DNA of 21,704 nt from Flammula alnicola (lineage: Eukaryota; Basidiomycota; Agaricomycetes; Agaricales; Strophariaceae). This document shows positions 10,194 to 18,169 of this stretch, in pieces (the stretch's first letter is position 1; each line of letters starts with the position of its first letter). Made by a program: the position numbers and the translations under genes. The notes under the pieces are model-generated. The model did not search any database. It worked only from the letters and a program-made list of their open reading frames with translations, and had not been told where the DNA came from. The stretch lies in the NCBI GenBank assembly GCA_015499995.1, contig JADNRV010000619.1:1-21704 (forward strand), written 5' to 3'.

Positions 10194-11278
10194 TTTCATC
10201 AAGAGGCTCATGACCTCGTCCTTGGGTTTCCGGGCGTACCTGTTACACCGGATACCCCTTTATCTATCGCTTGGCTTAAGAATAAAGCCGACACTGTAGC
10301 GCGGGATGCCTGGTCGACGGAGGTCGACGAGGTTCCCAATTTACTTGGCTCCAATTTCTTGGAGTTAGAGGATCTAAAGGGTAATCCTCTCCGTCCGACC
10401 CCGTTCGCGGTGGGCCGTGGCTTGAAGTTGGCGGCCGCAACTCTCAGTTGTTCGCCCGCATGTGCCGTGTAATAACGAATCATGCTCCGATCGGCTTGTA
10501 CTACGAGCGGTTCAAAATCGATGATCCACTTGCTCTCGGTTGTACATGTGGGGTCTATCCTCAGACGCGCGACCATCTCTTTGGGTGCCCGAAGCTCCCG
10601 ATGCTACCTCACAGGGCCCCGCACTTAGTGTGGGGTCTTGAGAAATTTTTGACTGACAACATTACGGCGTTTGCTTTCAACCGGCCCCCAGCCGGAGTCG
10701 GATGAGGGACTCTGGATGGGGGGCAATCTCATTTGCGGGCGGCGCTGCAGTCAAAGCGACTCACTGCCCGTGAGTGTTGGCTCAGCGCAGTCAATGGCCG
10801 AGAGGCTGGCGGACCTGGTCGTTCCAGGTTAGGGAGGCTCTACCCTTCGGGGTCGGGCCTTTCGCTGTGTCGTTCCGGACCCGGCTTGGTGGACGGCGGC
10901 TTGGACTTCGGTTCTTGCTTAGCTATGACCACGTCGATTTTACCATTTAATCGGGGAGGGCCTGGCAGGCTCTTCTCGCATCTGGGTGACCCCCCTGTCC
11001 ACCCTTTTAATCCATATTTACCTTACGTTCGGTAGCGTTAACAACGCCGCGCGTTTGTATTTCCTGGGCTGCGAGGTCCGTCATTTGGGTTTCAGGCTGC
11101 TGCGCAGTCTCGCCCGTGTCACGCTCGCGCGCGCCGCATGCTCCCCTGTGAGCAACCAACTCCTCTCTTTTGCTTTGGGTATTGTAGCGTACTCGCTTGT
11201 ATTAGATAGGGTCCGGACTGCGTTCGTGCACCGGTATACAAATTGTTGATTTTTAAAAAAAAAAAAAAAAAAAAAAAA
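10194..11278 (+). mobile_element. 5'-truncated Tad1-like LINE insertion
   Basis: A 1085-bp insert with a 24-A tail (11255-11278), flanked by a perfect 14-bp target-site duplication: the hallmarks of target-primed reverse transcription with 5' truncation. It starts inside the LINE RNase H domain, after the third acidic residue, and keeps the KADTVARDA motif near 10286. It also keeps RMCRVITNHAPIGLYYERFK and the zinc tail CTCG ... TRDHLFGCPKL, and stops at TGA 10703-10705 after FNRPPAGVG. About 550 bases of 3' sequence follow. It is less broken than the two copies in the inverted repeat (longest frame 10448-10705) and differs from both at shared substitutions, so it is an independent insertion of the same family. 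Confidence 0.95.
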
Positions 11279-11292
11279 GAAGCCGAGGTCGT
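11279..11292. repeat. Target-site duplication, right copy
   Basis: GAAGCCGAGGTCGT directly after the poly-A tail. Removing 10194-11292 restores the reading frame of the zinc-knuckle ORF. Confidence 0.93.
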
Positions 11293-12061
11293 CGAAGACG
11301 GCGAGATCCCTCAACTCGTGCCAGACTCTGACAACTTCGGCTGGGGAGCCGCTCCTGTGCCAGACACATCCAACTGGGCCACTCCGACGGAGACCAACAT
11401 CACCTATGAGGAATACCGCAACAGGGTCATCACTGAGCAGGACTATGACCAAGTCCGCCACTTGGTTAGAAGCAACACGCTCTTGTCTTATAATGTGGAA
11501 ATCCTCCACAACACCCACCAGACCATCATGGCCCTTCGAGGAGAATTACTTCACTTGCAGGCATATGCTCACACCACCTTCGACAACACTATATGGCACG
11601 GTCTACAACGACAAATCCAAGCCATGTTTGAACTATGAAGGACCTTTGTCCCATCTCGAGGAAGTACACCTGCTGGACTGAGAACCCTTTGGAGGACCCC
11701 TCGTGTCCAGTTCGTCCCCACCATTATTGTCGAGAGGTCTGAACCCTCCGGATCTTCCTCCTCTAACCGAAGCGGACGCACAAGGTCATCAGCATATCAC
11801 ACCGCCCCCCAGTCACCCGCCACAGGCCGACAACACCCCAGATACAACCCTCGCTGCCGTTGCTACTCTTGCAGCTCGCCTCACCATGTTAAGAAAGACT
11901 GCTCTCGCTATGTTTGCCGAAGCTGCCACGTTCATGCCCCGGGACACAACACCAACGACTGCCCACGATGGGGTTCCAGCAGCGACAGCGACAGCATCGA
12001 AGTCTACTTCAATGCCACTGGTGAACCCCTCCAAGTTTAAGTCGATATGGAGTCTCGACAT

Positions 12062-12074
12062 AGGAAGGGGGTAA
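12062..12074 (+). promoter_or_regulatory. Polypurine tract
   Basis: AGGAAGGGGGTAA lies directly upstream of the LTR TG end, where plus-strand DNA synthesis is primed in LTR retrotransposons. It lies 21 bases after the stop codon of the zinc-knuckle ORF. Confidence 0.8.
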
Positions 12075-12601
12075 TGTTACGACCACCTATTTTTCCTTAT
12101 CTTATCCTGTCCGCTTTTCTGTTATCTTATCTTTACCCGCGCTTAGATGTACGCCAGTGATACTGGACACTTTCTATTTCGGTATGAGTACCTTCCCGGT
12201 CTCAGACTATTTATAGCTTCCATACTTATGCATGCTCGACGACGCTATTATCATCGAGAGGACTCTCCTCTCTCCATTCTGACTCCCTCACATTTCTGAC
12301 TCCATTCTAATGACTCTGAAGGAGTCACTTTACCATGGTCTGTGCGCGCTCAGAACTAGTATAAATATCGTAGATACACAACAATGTACTTTAGCTAGTT
12401 CTTGAGAATCTAGACTTCTTGTCTTGCCTCTCTCCTCACCACGAACGTCTAAGCTCGTCGAGCCTCCAGACATGATCACTTAAGCTCCTCTGAGCCTCTA
12501 AGTGTGAATGATCTGATCCCAGCACTTCTCGACATGACTTCGGAATCACTGGTTGCTTGACTTCGACACCGCAATCACGTTGTTTCTTGCTAGTCGTAAC
12601 A
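12075..12601 (+). repeat. 3' LTR of the Gypsy element
   Basis: 527 bp from TGTTACGAC to GTCGTAACA, a perfect 9-bp terminal inverted repeat with canonical TG...CA ends, right after the polypurine tract. TATA-like sites occur at about 12209 (TATTTATAG) and 12360 (TATAAAT). The 3' third is CT-rich with CTAAGCTC repeats. No second LTR is in the window, so age and target-site duplication cannot be judged. Confidence 0.92.
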
Positions 12602-12780
12602 GGCTGCTTATATACTACTGAGACAATATATTATTACATGGATGCAATGACGAGAATATAGAGATTTCATGGGCATTTGTGCGTGAACGGCGGCCTTGTG
12701 GAGTACAGTTTCCATGCTCATCCGCTCAATCATGCCTTCTTGGTTGGATCGGGAGCTCAGATCGTCATCGGTTCAGCTAA
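12602..12780. other. Short spacer between LTR and LINE
   Basis: About 180 bases without a recognisable gene. A stop (TAA 12778-12780) bounds the LINE ORF1 frame that opens next. This may be LINE 5' sequence flanking the Gypsy insertion point, but I cannot show it. Confidence 0.4.
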
Positions 12781-13742
12781 CTTAAGCGCCTAAGACTTAA
12801 TCCTCCGTTTACTTCATCTGGACCTACTCGCAAGCAGGTCCTGATCCAATACTCTGGCCCTGGGGAGCGCCCCAAGGACAGTAAACTCATCAAGCTTCGC
12901 AACAAGATCGATAAAGGACTCCGAGATGCAGCCAGGACCCTTCGGGTCCTGTCTGCCTCTCGTGCGTACGAGGGTATATCCCTCGCTACCTCTGGTGTGG
13001 CCAATGAGGCCGACCTCAACATCATCCGTGGATCCGTCCACGTTATCACCCCCAAATCTGACACTCTTGACGTGTGGGTTGGGCTCCCCACCTCGAAGTC
13101 TTATCTTAAGGCTCTCGATTTACCGGCTTTAGTGACTACATCACCAGGGTCCCTACCACCGGCACGGAGGTGAAGATGGCGATGCTCGCCTCCCCTCTGT
13201 CCATTGATATAATGCTCGCGGGCCCCCCTCGCGTCATCCGCAACTCGAAGGCAAGCTCCACCGCTCACACCTTCTTTGAAATCTATGACTCGCAATCGGG
13301 TCAGCGCGCGAAGCGTCTTATCAACAAGACCTTCATGTTCCGCGGCAGGTGATTCTCATTCGCCCAGCCGTTGCTAGCGTCGGTGTCCCCCTCTGCACTC
13401 GTTGCTGGAGGTGGGGCCACCCAAAGAATTCCTGCAAAGCGCGCCAGCCGATCTGCGCGTGCCTGCTCTGGCCCGCATGAGGCGGAGGTGCATCGCATCA
13501 CCGCCTCGTGCTGCAAACCTCATCCGGAGGCCAAGCCCCCGACCAAAGGCACTCCGCTCGGTACGGACTGCCCCCACACTGCGCGGTGCCCTTCGTGCCG
13601 CAAAGATCATTGGGCCTCTTCGAGCCACTGCTCGTTTTGGCGACACCGCTTTGACTGTCCTTGGATCGAGGCTAAATATGCTGATGTACGTGATTTTTGG
13701 TTAAATCGTCGTCCCACCCATCGCTCACATAATGTAGCTTAA
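12781..13742 (+). pseudogene. Tad1-like LINE ORF1 (gag-like, zinc knuckles)
   Basis: Nucleic-acid-binding ORF1 protein that packages LINE RNA. The 5' end is missing. The first segment (12781 to about 13115) reads KLIKLRNKIDKGLRDAARTL and VWVGLPTSKSYLKALDLP. A frameshift near 13118 leads to LAGPPRVIRNSKASSTAHTF, then IYDSQSGQRAKRLINKTF to about 13350. A second shift restores CTRCWRWGHPKNSC (13394-13435), a CX2CX4HX4C knuckle. A third shift near 13450 leads to CSGPHEAEVH...CC and CPHTARCPSCRKDHWASSSHC, giving a series of Cys/His knuckles, then FWRHRFDCPWIEAKYADV. The frame ends at TAA 13740-13742. This is the arrangement found in ORF1 of Tad1-type fungal LINEs. At least three frameshifts make it non-functional. 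Confidence 0.88.
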
Positions 13743-14137
13743 TGCCAGTACAACCAATGCTGGATGAGGTGCGGGTTTTGAGCTGGAACGTGGCCAGGGA
13801 CGGGATGTCCCTGGATGTAATACTATCTCAATGTAACAACATTTATGATATTATTTTCGTGCAAGAACCCCCTTGGCGACACATAAGGACCGCCCCGTCT
13901 GCTAAAACCAGAAAGGGCGAGGATGTCATAGGCGCACCGAACCACCCAGATTGGCTGGCAATGGTCCGTGCACCCACTACTGCTGATGAGCGACCCCGGG
14001 TTATGACCTACGTTTCGACTAGGCTAGCCCGGTATCGTCCGTCAATATGGAGGGATGTGATTGATCACCCTGATATACAGGTCCTGTCACTTTCAACAAG
14101 TGCCGAGACCTTCTTTTTGATGAACGTCTATTCTGAC
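13742..14137 (+). pseudogene. Tad1-like LINE ORF2, endonuclease N-terminal part
   Basis: The start ATG overlaps the ORF1 stop as TAATG. It encodes the first 132 residues of an apurinic/apyrimidinic-type endonuclease, which nicks the target DNA to prime reverse transcription. Catalytic-site motifs are SWNVARD (Asn16), FVQEPPW (Glu42), DERPRVMTYVS and NVYSD, ending at residue 132. Immediately after NVYSD, foreign sequence begins; the domain resumes in register at 16566. This part has no frameshift, unlike ORF1. Confidence 0.92.
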
Positions 14138-15640
14138 GCGGTGAGAGACCCGCTACGCGCTCAGCGACCTAAACAACACACACAACTGCGGAGCGAGATC
14201 CTAACTAGGTCGAGCGACGCTCTACTAGCTTCAGAAATATGTAGTGTGCTGTACTCCACAGTGTTTGTTTTATTTAGCTAGCTGACTTGTAGACAGCGCC
14301 TCGCGGTTCGTTTAAAGTGGGTATGAGGGATTATTCAAATACACGTTTTATCTTCGTTTCAAGCTTCGTTTTATCACAAGGATGAACGGTTTTATTGATT
14401 TTAAGGTTTTATGTTTTTAGAAAAGCTCTCTAAGACGCTACTAGCTCGACTTTCGAAGCACTAGCTGCTCTGGAGGCTCAGAACTCGTCTGAAACTAAGG
14501 CCGCACTGTGCGCTACCTTCTGAACGATCTGCTAGCCCACTTGGACTCTGTTTCTGACTTTCTCTAGGCACTCTTCCAGCCTCTAAGCACTCTTCTGGCT
14601 TCTAAATTCTTGGACCTTGTCCTCAAGAACTTCTCTTTAACACTAAGCCTTCTTCTGGCTTTCAAACGAACTCTATTGAAGTCAAACTGATCCTTTATTA
14701 GTCCTCTTTCTTACTAGACACTGTGTCTTAGCTCGAAATAAAACTGGGAAGAGATTGCTTAAGGTAACTAGCTACAGAGGTACATCTTTTATACTACAGC
14801 TATGTGTGGTTCTAGTATGCGAATAAAATAGAGTAAAACATTCTTATCTCGTGTAAATAATGCCTGCAGGCAATGGGTAGAGGGTTGAGTATTCCAGGTG
14901 ACCAGATAGCGGTCAAGGATTTGGAAATTCATCCCATGTCAGCGTGCTAAGACGCTCCTGACTTCCGCGTACCATGCGCATCATGCGTGCGTCTCAGCTA
15001 GCGGTGCCGCTTTATTCCGGATCCGCGGCCATCATTGATGTTGGTTCCTTCTTTTCTTTCTCGTACTATTACCACTTTTGGTAGTCCCCCAGGTAGAGGG
15101 TAGAGCGTGCGTCTAACTAACGCGTCCGCGTCCCGTGCGTTTCTCAGTAAGTCACAAGATATGCTCGCTAGTAGTCGACGCCTTCGCGCTTAACTTTCCC
15201 TAGCTGTGTCTCGCGCTCCTAGTTGTAGTATTTTGTAGCTAGCTATTCAGCAATACACTGATTGGACTGAATTCGCCGCGCACTAAGTCCAAAGCATCCA
15301 GAAGTCTTTTCATTTATTCCCCATGGTGCGTTTATGCCTCGCTAGTCATTTATGACTTATGCGTTCTGTGTTTTACTGCTTGATAACTTTTAACTGTATC
15401 CCGGCTTATCATTCGGACTCAGCTAGCTCTGAACCACATTTGATTACCATTGTCACAGGTTATATGACAGCTAGTAGTCGCATAGCTAGGCCTCAGACTA
15501 CTAACTTGGGTGCGTTATAGTCTCTCTATCTCGGTTATATTCTATAGGTAAAAGATGATATATTGCGAAATTCACGCGTGGCCGGATTGCGGCCCTATCA
15601 GCGGACCACGGGGCCATCAATTGGCTCAATACTTTTCATT
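14138..15640. other. Unclassified repeat-like DNA, left part of the insertion
   Basis: 1.5 kb without a credible gene; a frame continuing from the endonuclease to 14281 is read-through. It holds many CTAGCT/TAGCTAG words and repeated CT-rich phrases (CACTCTTC-x-GCTTCTAA near 14570-14600 and a similar one at 14640-14665). AATAAA boxes lie near 14737 and 14821, and a short GGCCG...CGGCC hairpin near 15580. The texture recalls a solo LTR, but I found no matching TG...CA ends with a duplication, so the class is open. Confidence 0.4.
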
Positions 15641-15680
15641 CCTCCACTGATTCCTCCCGGAATGACCAGATTCCAGAGGA

Positions 15681-15762
15681 ATGGACCGGAATCCGCAGGA
15701 ATGGACCGGAATCCGCAGGAATGGACTCAATTCCGCAGGAATCCTGACCGGAATCCACAGGA
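15681..15762 (+). repeat. 20-bp tandem repeat in the MITE-like left end
   Basis: The unit ATGGACCGGAATCCGCAGGA occurs exactly at 15681-15700 and 15701-15720, then diverged at 15721-15740 and 15741-15762. The ATTCCGCAGGA core recurs near the other end (about 16537). Confidence 0.9.
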
Positions 15763-15844
15763 ATGACCGAAATTCCGGTTAGGACTTCAACTTGGTGGAC
15801 TTAGACAGAACTCAGAGAAAAATATCACTCAAAGATTTTGCATC

Positions 15845-15925
15845 TTTCAGGAATTGAACCCAGAGCCCCGGAAGAAATCCAGTAGCTAATATCCCAGACC
15901 ATTTAACCATTAGACCAGAGAACTG
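15845..15925 (-). other. tRNA-like sequence with Pol III box motifs
   Basis: On the minus strand TGGTCTAATGG (15907-15917) fits an A box. GGTTCAATTCC (15850-15860) fits the B box GGTTCRANNCC and sits in a partly paired T arm. The boxes are about 46 bases apart, normal for a tRNA. I cannot fold a good acceptor stem or assign an anticodon, so this is more likely a decayed tRNA or tRNA-derived (SINE-like) relic than a working tRNA. Confidence 0.4.
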
Positions 15926-16565
15926 TTGCTAACCTACCAAAAACATCGGACTACATACCCTATCTATCTATAATATATTTGTAGATTGCATAATCAATTC
16001 TGAGAGATTCAGGGTCAATGGGGTACCATCGGATTCAGAATTTTAAGGAGATTACAAATATGTATATGTCATCTCACTCGGGTAACTGAAATCACCTTAT
16101 TTGGTCTGTTTTGGGGACCGTGGGAACTTTTTGCCAAAAAAAGTAACTATAGAGCATGCTTCCAGAATCACAAATATATCAAAATCATGTGACTAGCTGC
16201 TTTCGTCATCGAGAAAAACGCGAAAAACTCGCCCAAAGCCGGCGGTTTTGAAAATTGCACTTGCTAAATATGGAATATCTTGATTAGAAATAGGTCCCAC
16301 AGTCTTATTTTGATGTCATTTTATGTAATAGTGTGATATTTTCATGTTGGTGCTAAAAATAACCATATTTCCTTTTTTGGAAAAACCGGATTCCGGTGGC
16401 CATTCCGTTCCGGCCATTCCTGTTGGGTATTCTGGTTGCAGCTTATTCCAGTCTGCATTCCTCCAGAATGAAATTTCGCATTTTGGCTGGCCTCTTAGCC
16501 AAAATGACCCAAAAATTATTCCTCCGGAATGACCGGATTCCGCAGGATTCCGGTAGGAATCAGTG

Positions 16566-17420
16566 GAGGACAATAAAGACCTCAATTGGCTCAAGGCCCA
16601 CGATACTATGCTTCCCCGCTTCCATTTCATGGGCGGGGACTTTAACACACACTCCGAGGACTGGGACAAAGGTCACAGTGGTTGGGAGGGATGCGCTGTC
16701 TCACTGCAGCAATCCGCTGCTATTCTTGGGCTTGAACTGGCTGCTTTTGGCAACCCAGGGCCCACGCACATACCAAGAGATCCCACCAAGCGCAAAACGG
16801 TGATCGATCTCGCTTTCGTCCCACCTAACCAGGTGATTGACGGTACTGTTGTCCGATGCCCGGACATCCAACTCAAATTGGATCATATTCCGATTTCGAT
16901 CACACTGGACATCTCTCCCGCCTCTAACGGGGCGGTTCGGATGGCTCTTCCTACTGATGATGTTCCGGCATTCATCAATTCTATCAGTTCAGGGCTTCGG
17001 ACCATCGACCCGAAGGCCCCTCTGAATTCCGAGGAACAGATCGAGGCTGCTGCGCAAGCGGTGGTGTTGGTCTTCTCTTCTGCATGGGATTCCCATGCCA
17101 GAGAGTCCTTTGTTACCCGGCGATCTAAGCCCTGGTGGACCCAGGAGTGCTCCGATGCCCTTGACACGTTCCGGCGCAGTCGCCTGCCCGAGGACTGGAA
17201 ATCCTTTCGGAAAACCATCCGAGATGTCAAGCGCGAGTTCTTTGATCAATGGATCCATGAACTCGCGTCTGCTAACAAGCACCCGTGGGACCTCATGAAC
17301 TGGGTCCAACAGCGCAAACTTCCTCCTTGTGAGGCTCTCCATTATCGTGGTGAGCCTTGCAATGACATGCCCGCCCTTTGGGACGCGCTCCACGGTACCT
17401 ACAACTCTGCGTCTGATAGA
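16566..17420 (+). pseudogene. Tad1-like LINE ORF2, endonuclease C-terminal part and linker
   Basis: Continues the endonuclease in register after the insertion. It shows FHFMGGDFNTHSEDWD (catalytic-site D and N), NPGPTHIPRDPTK, VIDLAFVPPNQ and LDHIPISITLD (the terminal Asp-His motif). The linker between endonuclease and RT follows (FVTRRSKPWWTQECSDALDT, FDQWIHELASANKHPWDLMN, ALWDALHGTYNSASDR). The frame is fully open from 16566 to 17420, about 285 codons with no stop. With 13742-14137 all endonuclease motifs are present. The RT, expected next, is missing: at 17421 the sequence jumps back to mid-endonuclease of a second copy. Confidence 0.92.
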
Positions 17421-17462
17421 GTGCACAGTGGTTGGAAGGGATGCGCTATCTCATTGCAGCAA
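17421..17462 (+). pseudogene. Second LINE endonuclease copy, left piece
   Basis: Forty-two bases encoding HSGWKGCAISLQQ, matching 16671-16712 (HSGWEGCAVSLQQ) with few changes and fused in frame to the end of the first copy. It is the left flank of the TIR element; the same gene continues at 21286. Confidence 0.88.
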
Positions 17463-17491
17463 CATCAGGAAAAACACTTTTGCCCCAGGTC
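17463..17491 (+). repeat. Left terminal inverted repeat
   Basis: 29 bp starting CATCAGGAAAAACACTTTTG and ending CCCCAGGTC. It pairs with 21257-21285, one mismatch (G/T at position 20). Confidence 0.92.
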
Positions 17492-17532
17492 ATCCTAGGA
17501 AAATTTGGCTGGAAGACATACTACCAGGGCAT

Positions 17533-17557
17533 CCCAGGGCACTATATGTGCCCTGGG
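17533..17557. repeat. Subterminal hairpin
   Basis: CCCAGGGCAC, loop TATAT, then GTGCCCTGGG: perfect 10-bp arms, 70 bp inside the left end. Confidence 0.9.
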
Positions 17558-17675
17558 ACACTCCTGTGACGCCAGGAGACTTCCCAGAAAGTTCCATCAA
17601 TTTTAATATATCCTATGACACTCCTGTGATGCCAGAAGCTTCCCAGAAGGTTCCATCAATTTTAATATATCCTAT
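17557..17675 (+). repeat. 60-bp tandem duplication
   Basis: Copies at 17557-17616 and 17617-17675, beginning GACACTCCTGTGA and ending TTTTAATATATCCTAT. They differ at a few positions; a third start (GACACT) follows at 17676. The unit is AT-rich and non-coding. Confidence 0.9.
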
Positions 17676-17838
17676 GACACTTTCAGAGCAGTCTAAGAAT
17701 CTAGGTGGCCTTTTTCCAAATATAATTTGTTTTATAGCTACAAAATGTAAAATTATATTACCAAAGTGTTTGATACAAATAAGAACTTTTAGTAGGAAAC
17801 TTGATGCTGTATCTAAAACATTATCTGACATCTCCTCA

Positions 17839-17928
17839 CAGCCAATCTGGTGTTCATCGTGCTCGACGTCCGTCGGTCGTGGTCGCATCTGGCATGCTCG
17901 CGGGCACCATCGGTCACCATCGGTCGTG
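17839..17928 (+). repeat. 90-bp dispersed repeat, copy 1
   Basis: CAGCCAATCTG ... GCTCGACGTCCGTCGGTC ... GGTCACCATCG recurs at 19086-19175 in the same orientation with about ten differences. The two copies bracket the GC-rich middle of the TIR element. Confidence 0.85.
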
Positions 17929-17951
17929 AGGGGTTGAGTCAGTGACGGCGG

Positions 17952-18150
17952 TTATGTGAACAGACGAATGGGCTTGCCCATCATGGACTTGACGTGCAGG
18001 GACTTGATGTTTTGCCAGTTCTTCTTGAGGAGCGAGACAAGGAAGTCGATGCCTATACAAACGGAAAATGGTAAGAAAATGAGTCAAGAGGATGAAAGAG
18101 TCATCGAACTACGTACTCAACATGATGTTCCCAAGGACCTAGTCGTCGTT
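17952..18150 (-). pseudogene. Captured gene fragment with intron
   Basis: Minus strand. The last exon 18052-17952 is cleanly open to [21 protein letters not shown], then [14 protein letters not shown]. It ends in a natural stop and uses C- or G-ending codons almost throughout (TTC, GTC, CTC, AAG, AAC), typical of an expressed fungal gene and unlike the surrounding repeats. Upstream on that strand is a 64-nt intron (18116-18053, GTACGT to TATAG). The preceding exon end reads LGNIML, with the serine codon split across the junction and a stop a few codons further up. I do not recognise the protein. It looks like the 3' end of a conserved host gene picked up at DNA level, since the intron is kept. 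Confidence 0.6.
18053..18116 (-). other. Predicted intron in the captured fragment
   Basis: 64 nt, GTACGT ... TTTGTATAG on the minus strand, with a TTGACTCA-type branch candidate. Splicing keeps one frame across the junction. Confidence 0.55.
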
Positions 18151-18169
18151 CATCTTGACATGTCCAACT

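Larger units (their letters stand above)
9952..12040 (+). pseudogene. Zinc-knuckle ORF between pol and 3' LTR, split by a LINE
   Basis: The start ATG at 9952 opens MSTTSNIIDQIIANTEDLSL. An internal TGA near 10041 is bypassed in the neighbouring frame (AQELIDS), so small indels have damaged it. The frame then reads RRAAIEVIFGRVCSNTDAA and PNSAEAEVV to 10193, where the LINE interrupts. It resumes at 11293 (EDGEIPQLVPDSDNFGWG, ITYEEYRNRVITEQDYD, ILHNTHQTIMALRGELLHLQ). After a TGA at 11635-11637 it continues in frame through an S/R/P-rich linker to two CCHC knuckles: CX2CX4HX4C (11861-11902) and CX2CX6HX4C (11915-11962), ending at TAA 12038-12040. Without the LINE it would be about 330 codons. 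The design (helical N-half, basic linker, knuckles) is Gag/nucleocapsid-like, yet it lies after pol. Whether a second gag lay 5' cannot be seen. Confidence 0.75.
6728..12601 (+). mobile_element. Ty3/Gypsy chromovirus, 5'-truncated, with 3' LTR
   Basis: The order is RT, RNase H, integrase, chromodomain, C-terminal extension, separate zinc-knuckle ORF, polypurine tract, LTR. The 5' LTR, primer-binding site, gag and protease are missing; the element starts inside RT at about 6728, where it meets the gene fragment. At least three TGA stops (near 7373, 8191 and 8859) and several frameshifts make it defective. A 5'-truncated LINE sits inside it at 10194-11278. The chromodomain after integrase places it in the chromovirus lineage of Ty3/Gypsy. 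Confidence 0.9.
14138..16565. mobile_element. Composite insertion splitting the endonuclease
   Basis: 2428 bases placed between codon 132 (NVYSD) and the next codon of the endonuclease (EDNKDLNWLK). From the conserved spacing between NVYSD and MGGDFN in this family, no endonuclease residues appear to be missing. The insert has two parts: an AT-moderate, CTAGCT-rich left part (14138 to about 15640) and a MITE-like right part with inverted ends. No clear target-site duplication is visible at the outer junctions. Confidence 0.75.
15641..16569. mobile_element. MITE-like element with inverted ends
   Basis: About 930 bp bounded by imperfect terminal inverted repeats: CCTCCACTGATTCCTCCCGG at 15641-15660 against the complement of 16545-16569. 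The ends share CCTCCACTGATTCCT-x-CCGGAAT. The subterminal zones are rich in GGAAT/ATTCC words in both orientations; the centre is AT-rich and non-coding. If the element starts at CACTG it would resemble CACTA-type termini, but no matching 2-3 bp duplication is evident. A 13-bp direct repeat (TCAATTGGCTCAA at about 15617 and 16583) lies just outside both ends. Confidence 0.65.

Noticed and set aside
13374..13646. Minus-strand frame across the LINE zinc knuckles
   Set aside because: It is a shadow of ORF1; the plus strand carries the Cys/His motifs of the family.
14223..15545. Solo LTR in the left part of the composite insertion
   Set aside because: The texture is suggestive, but I found no TG...CA termini with a flanking duplication, so it is left unclassified.
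15681..15762. Short regularly spaced repeats as a possible CRISPR array
   Set aside because: Units are directly tandem with no spacers, degrade quickly, and the surrounding genome is fungal.
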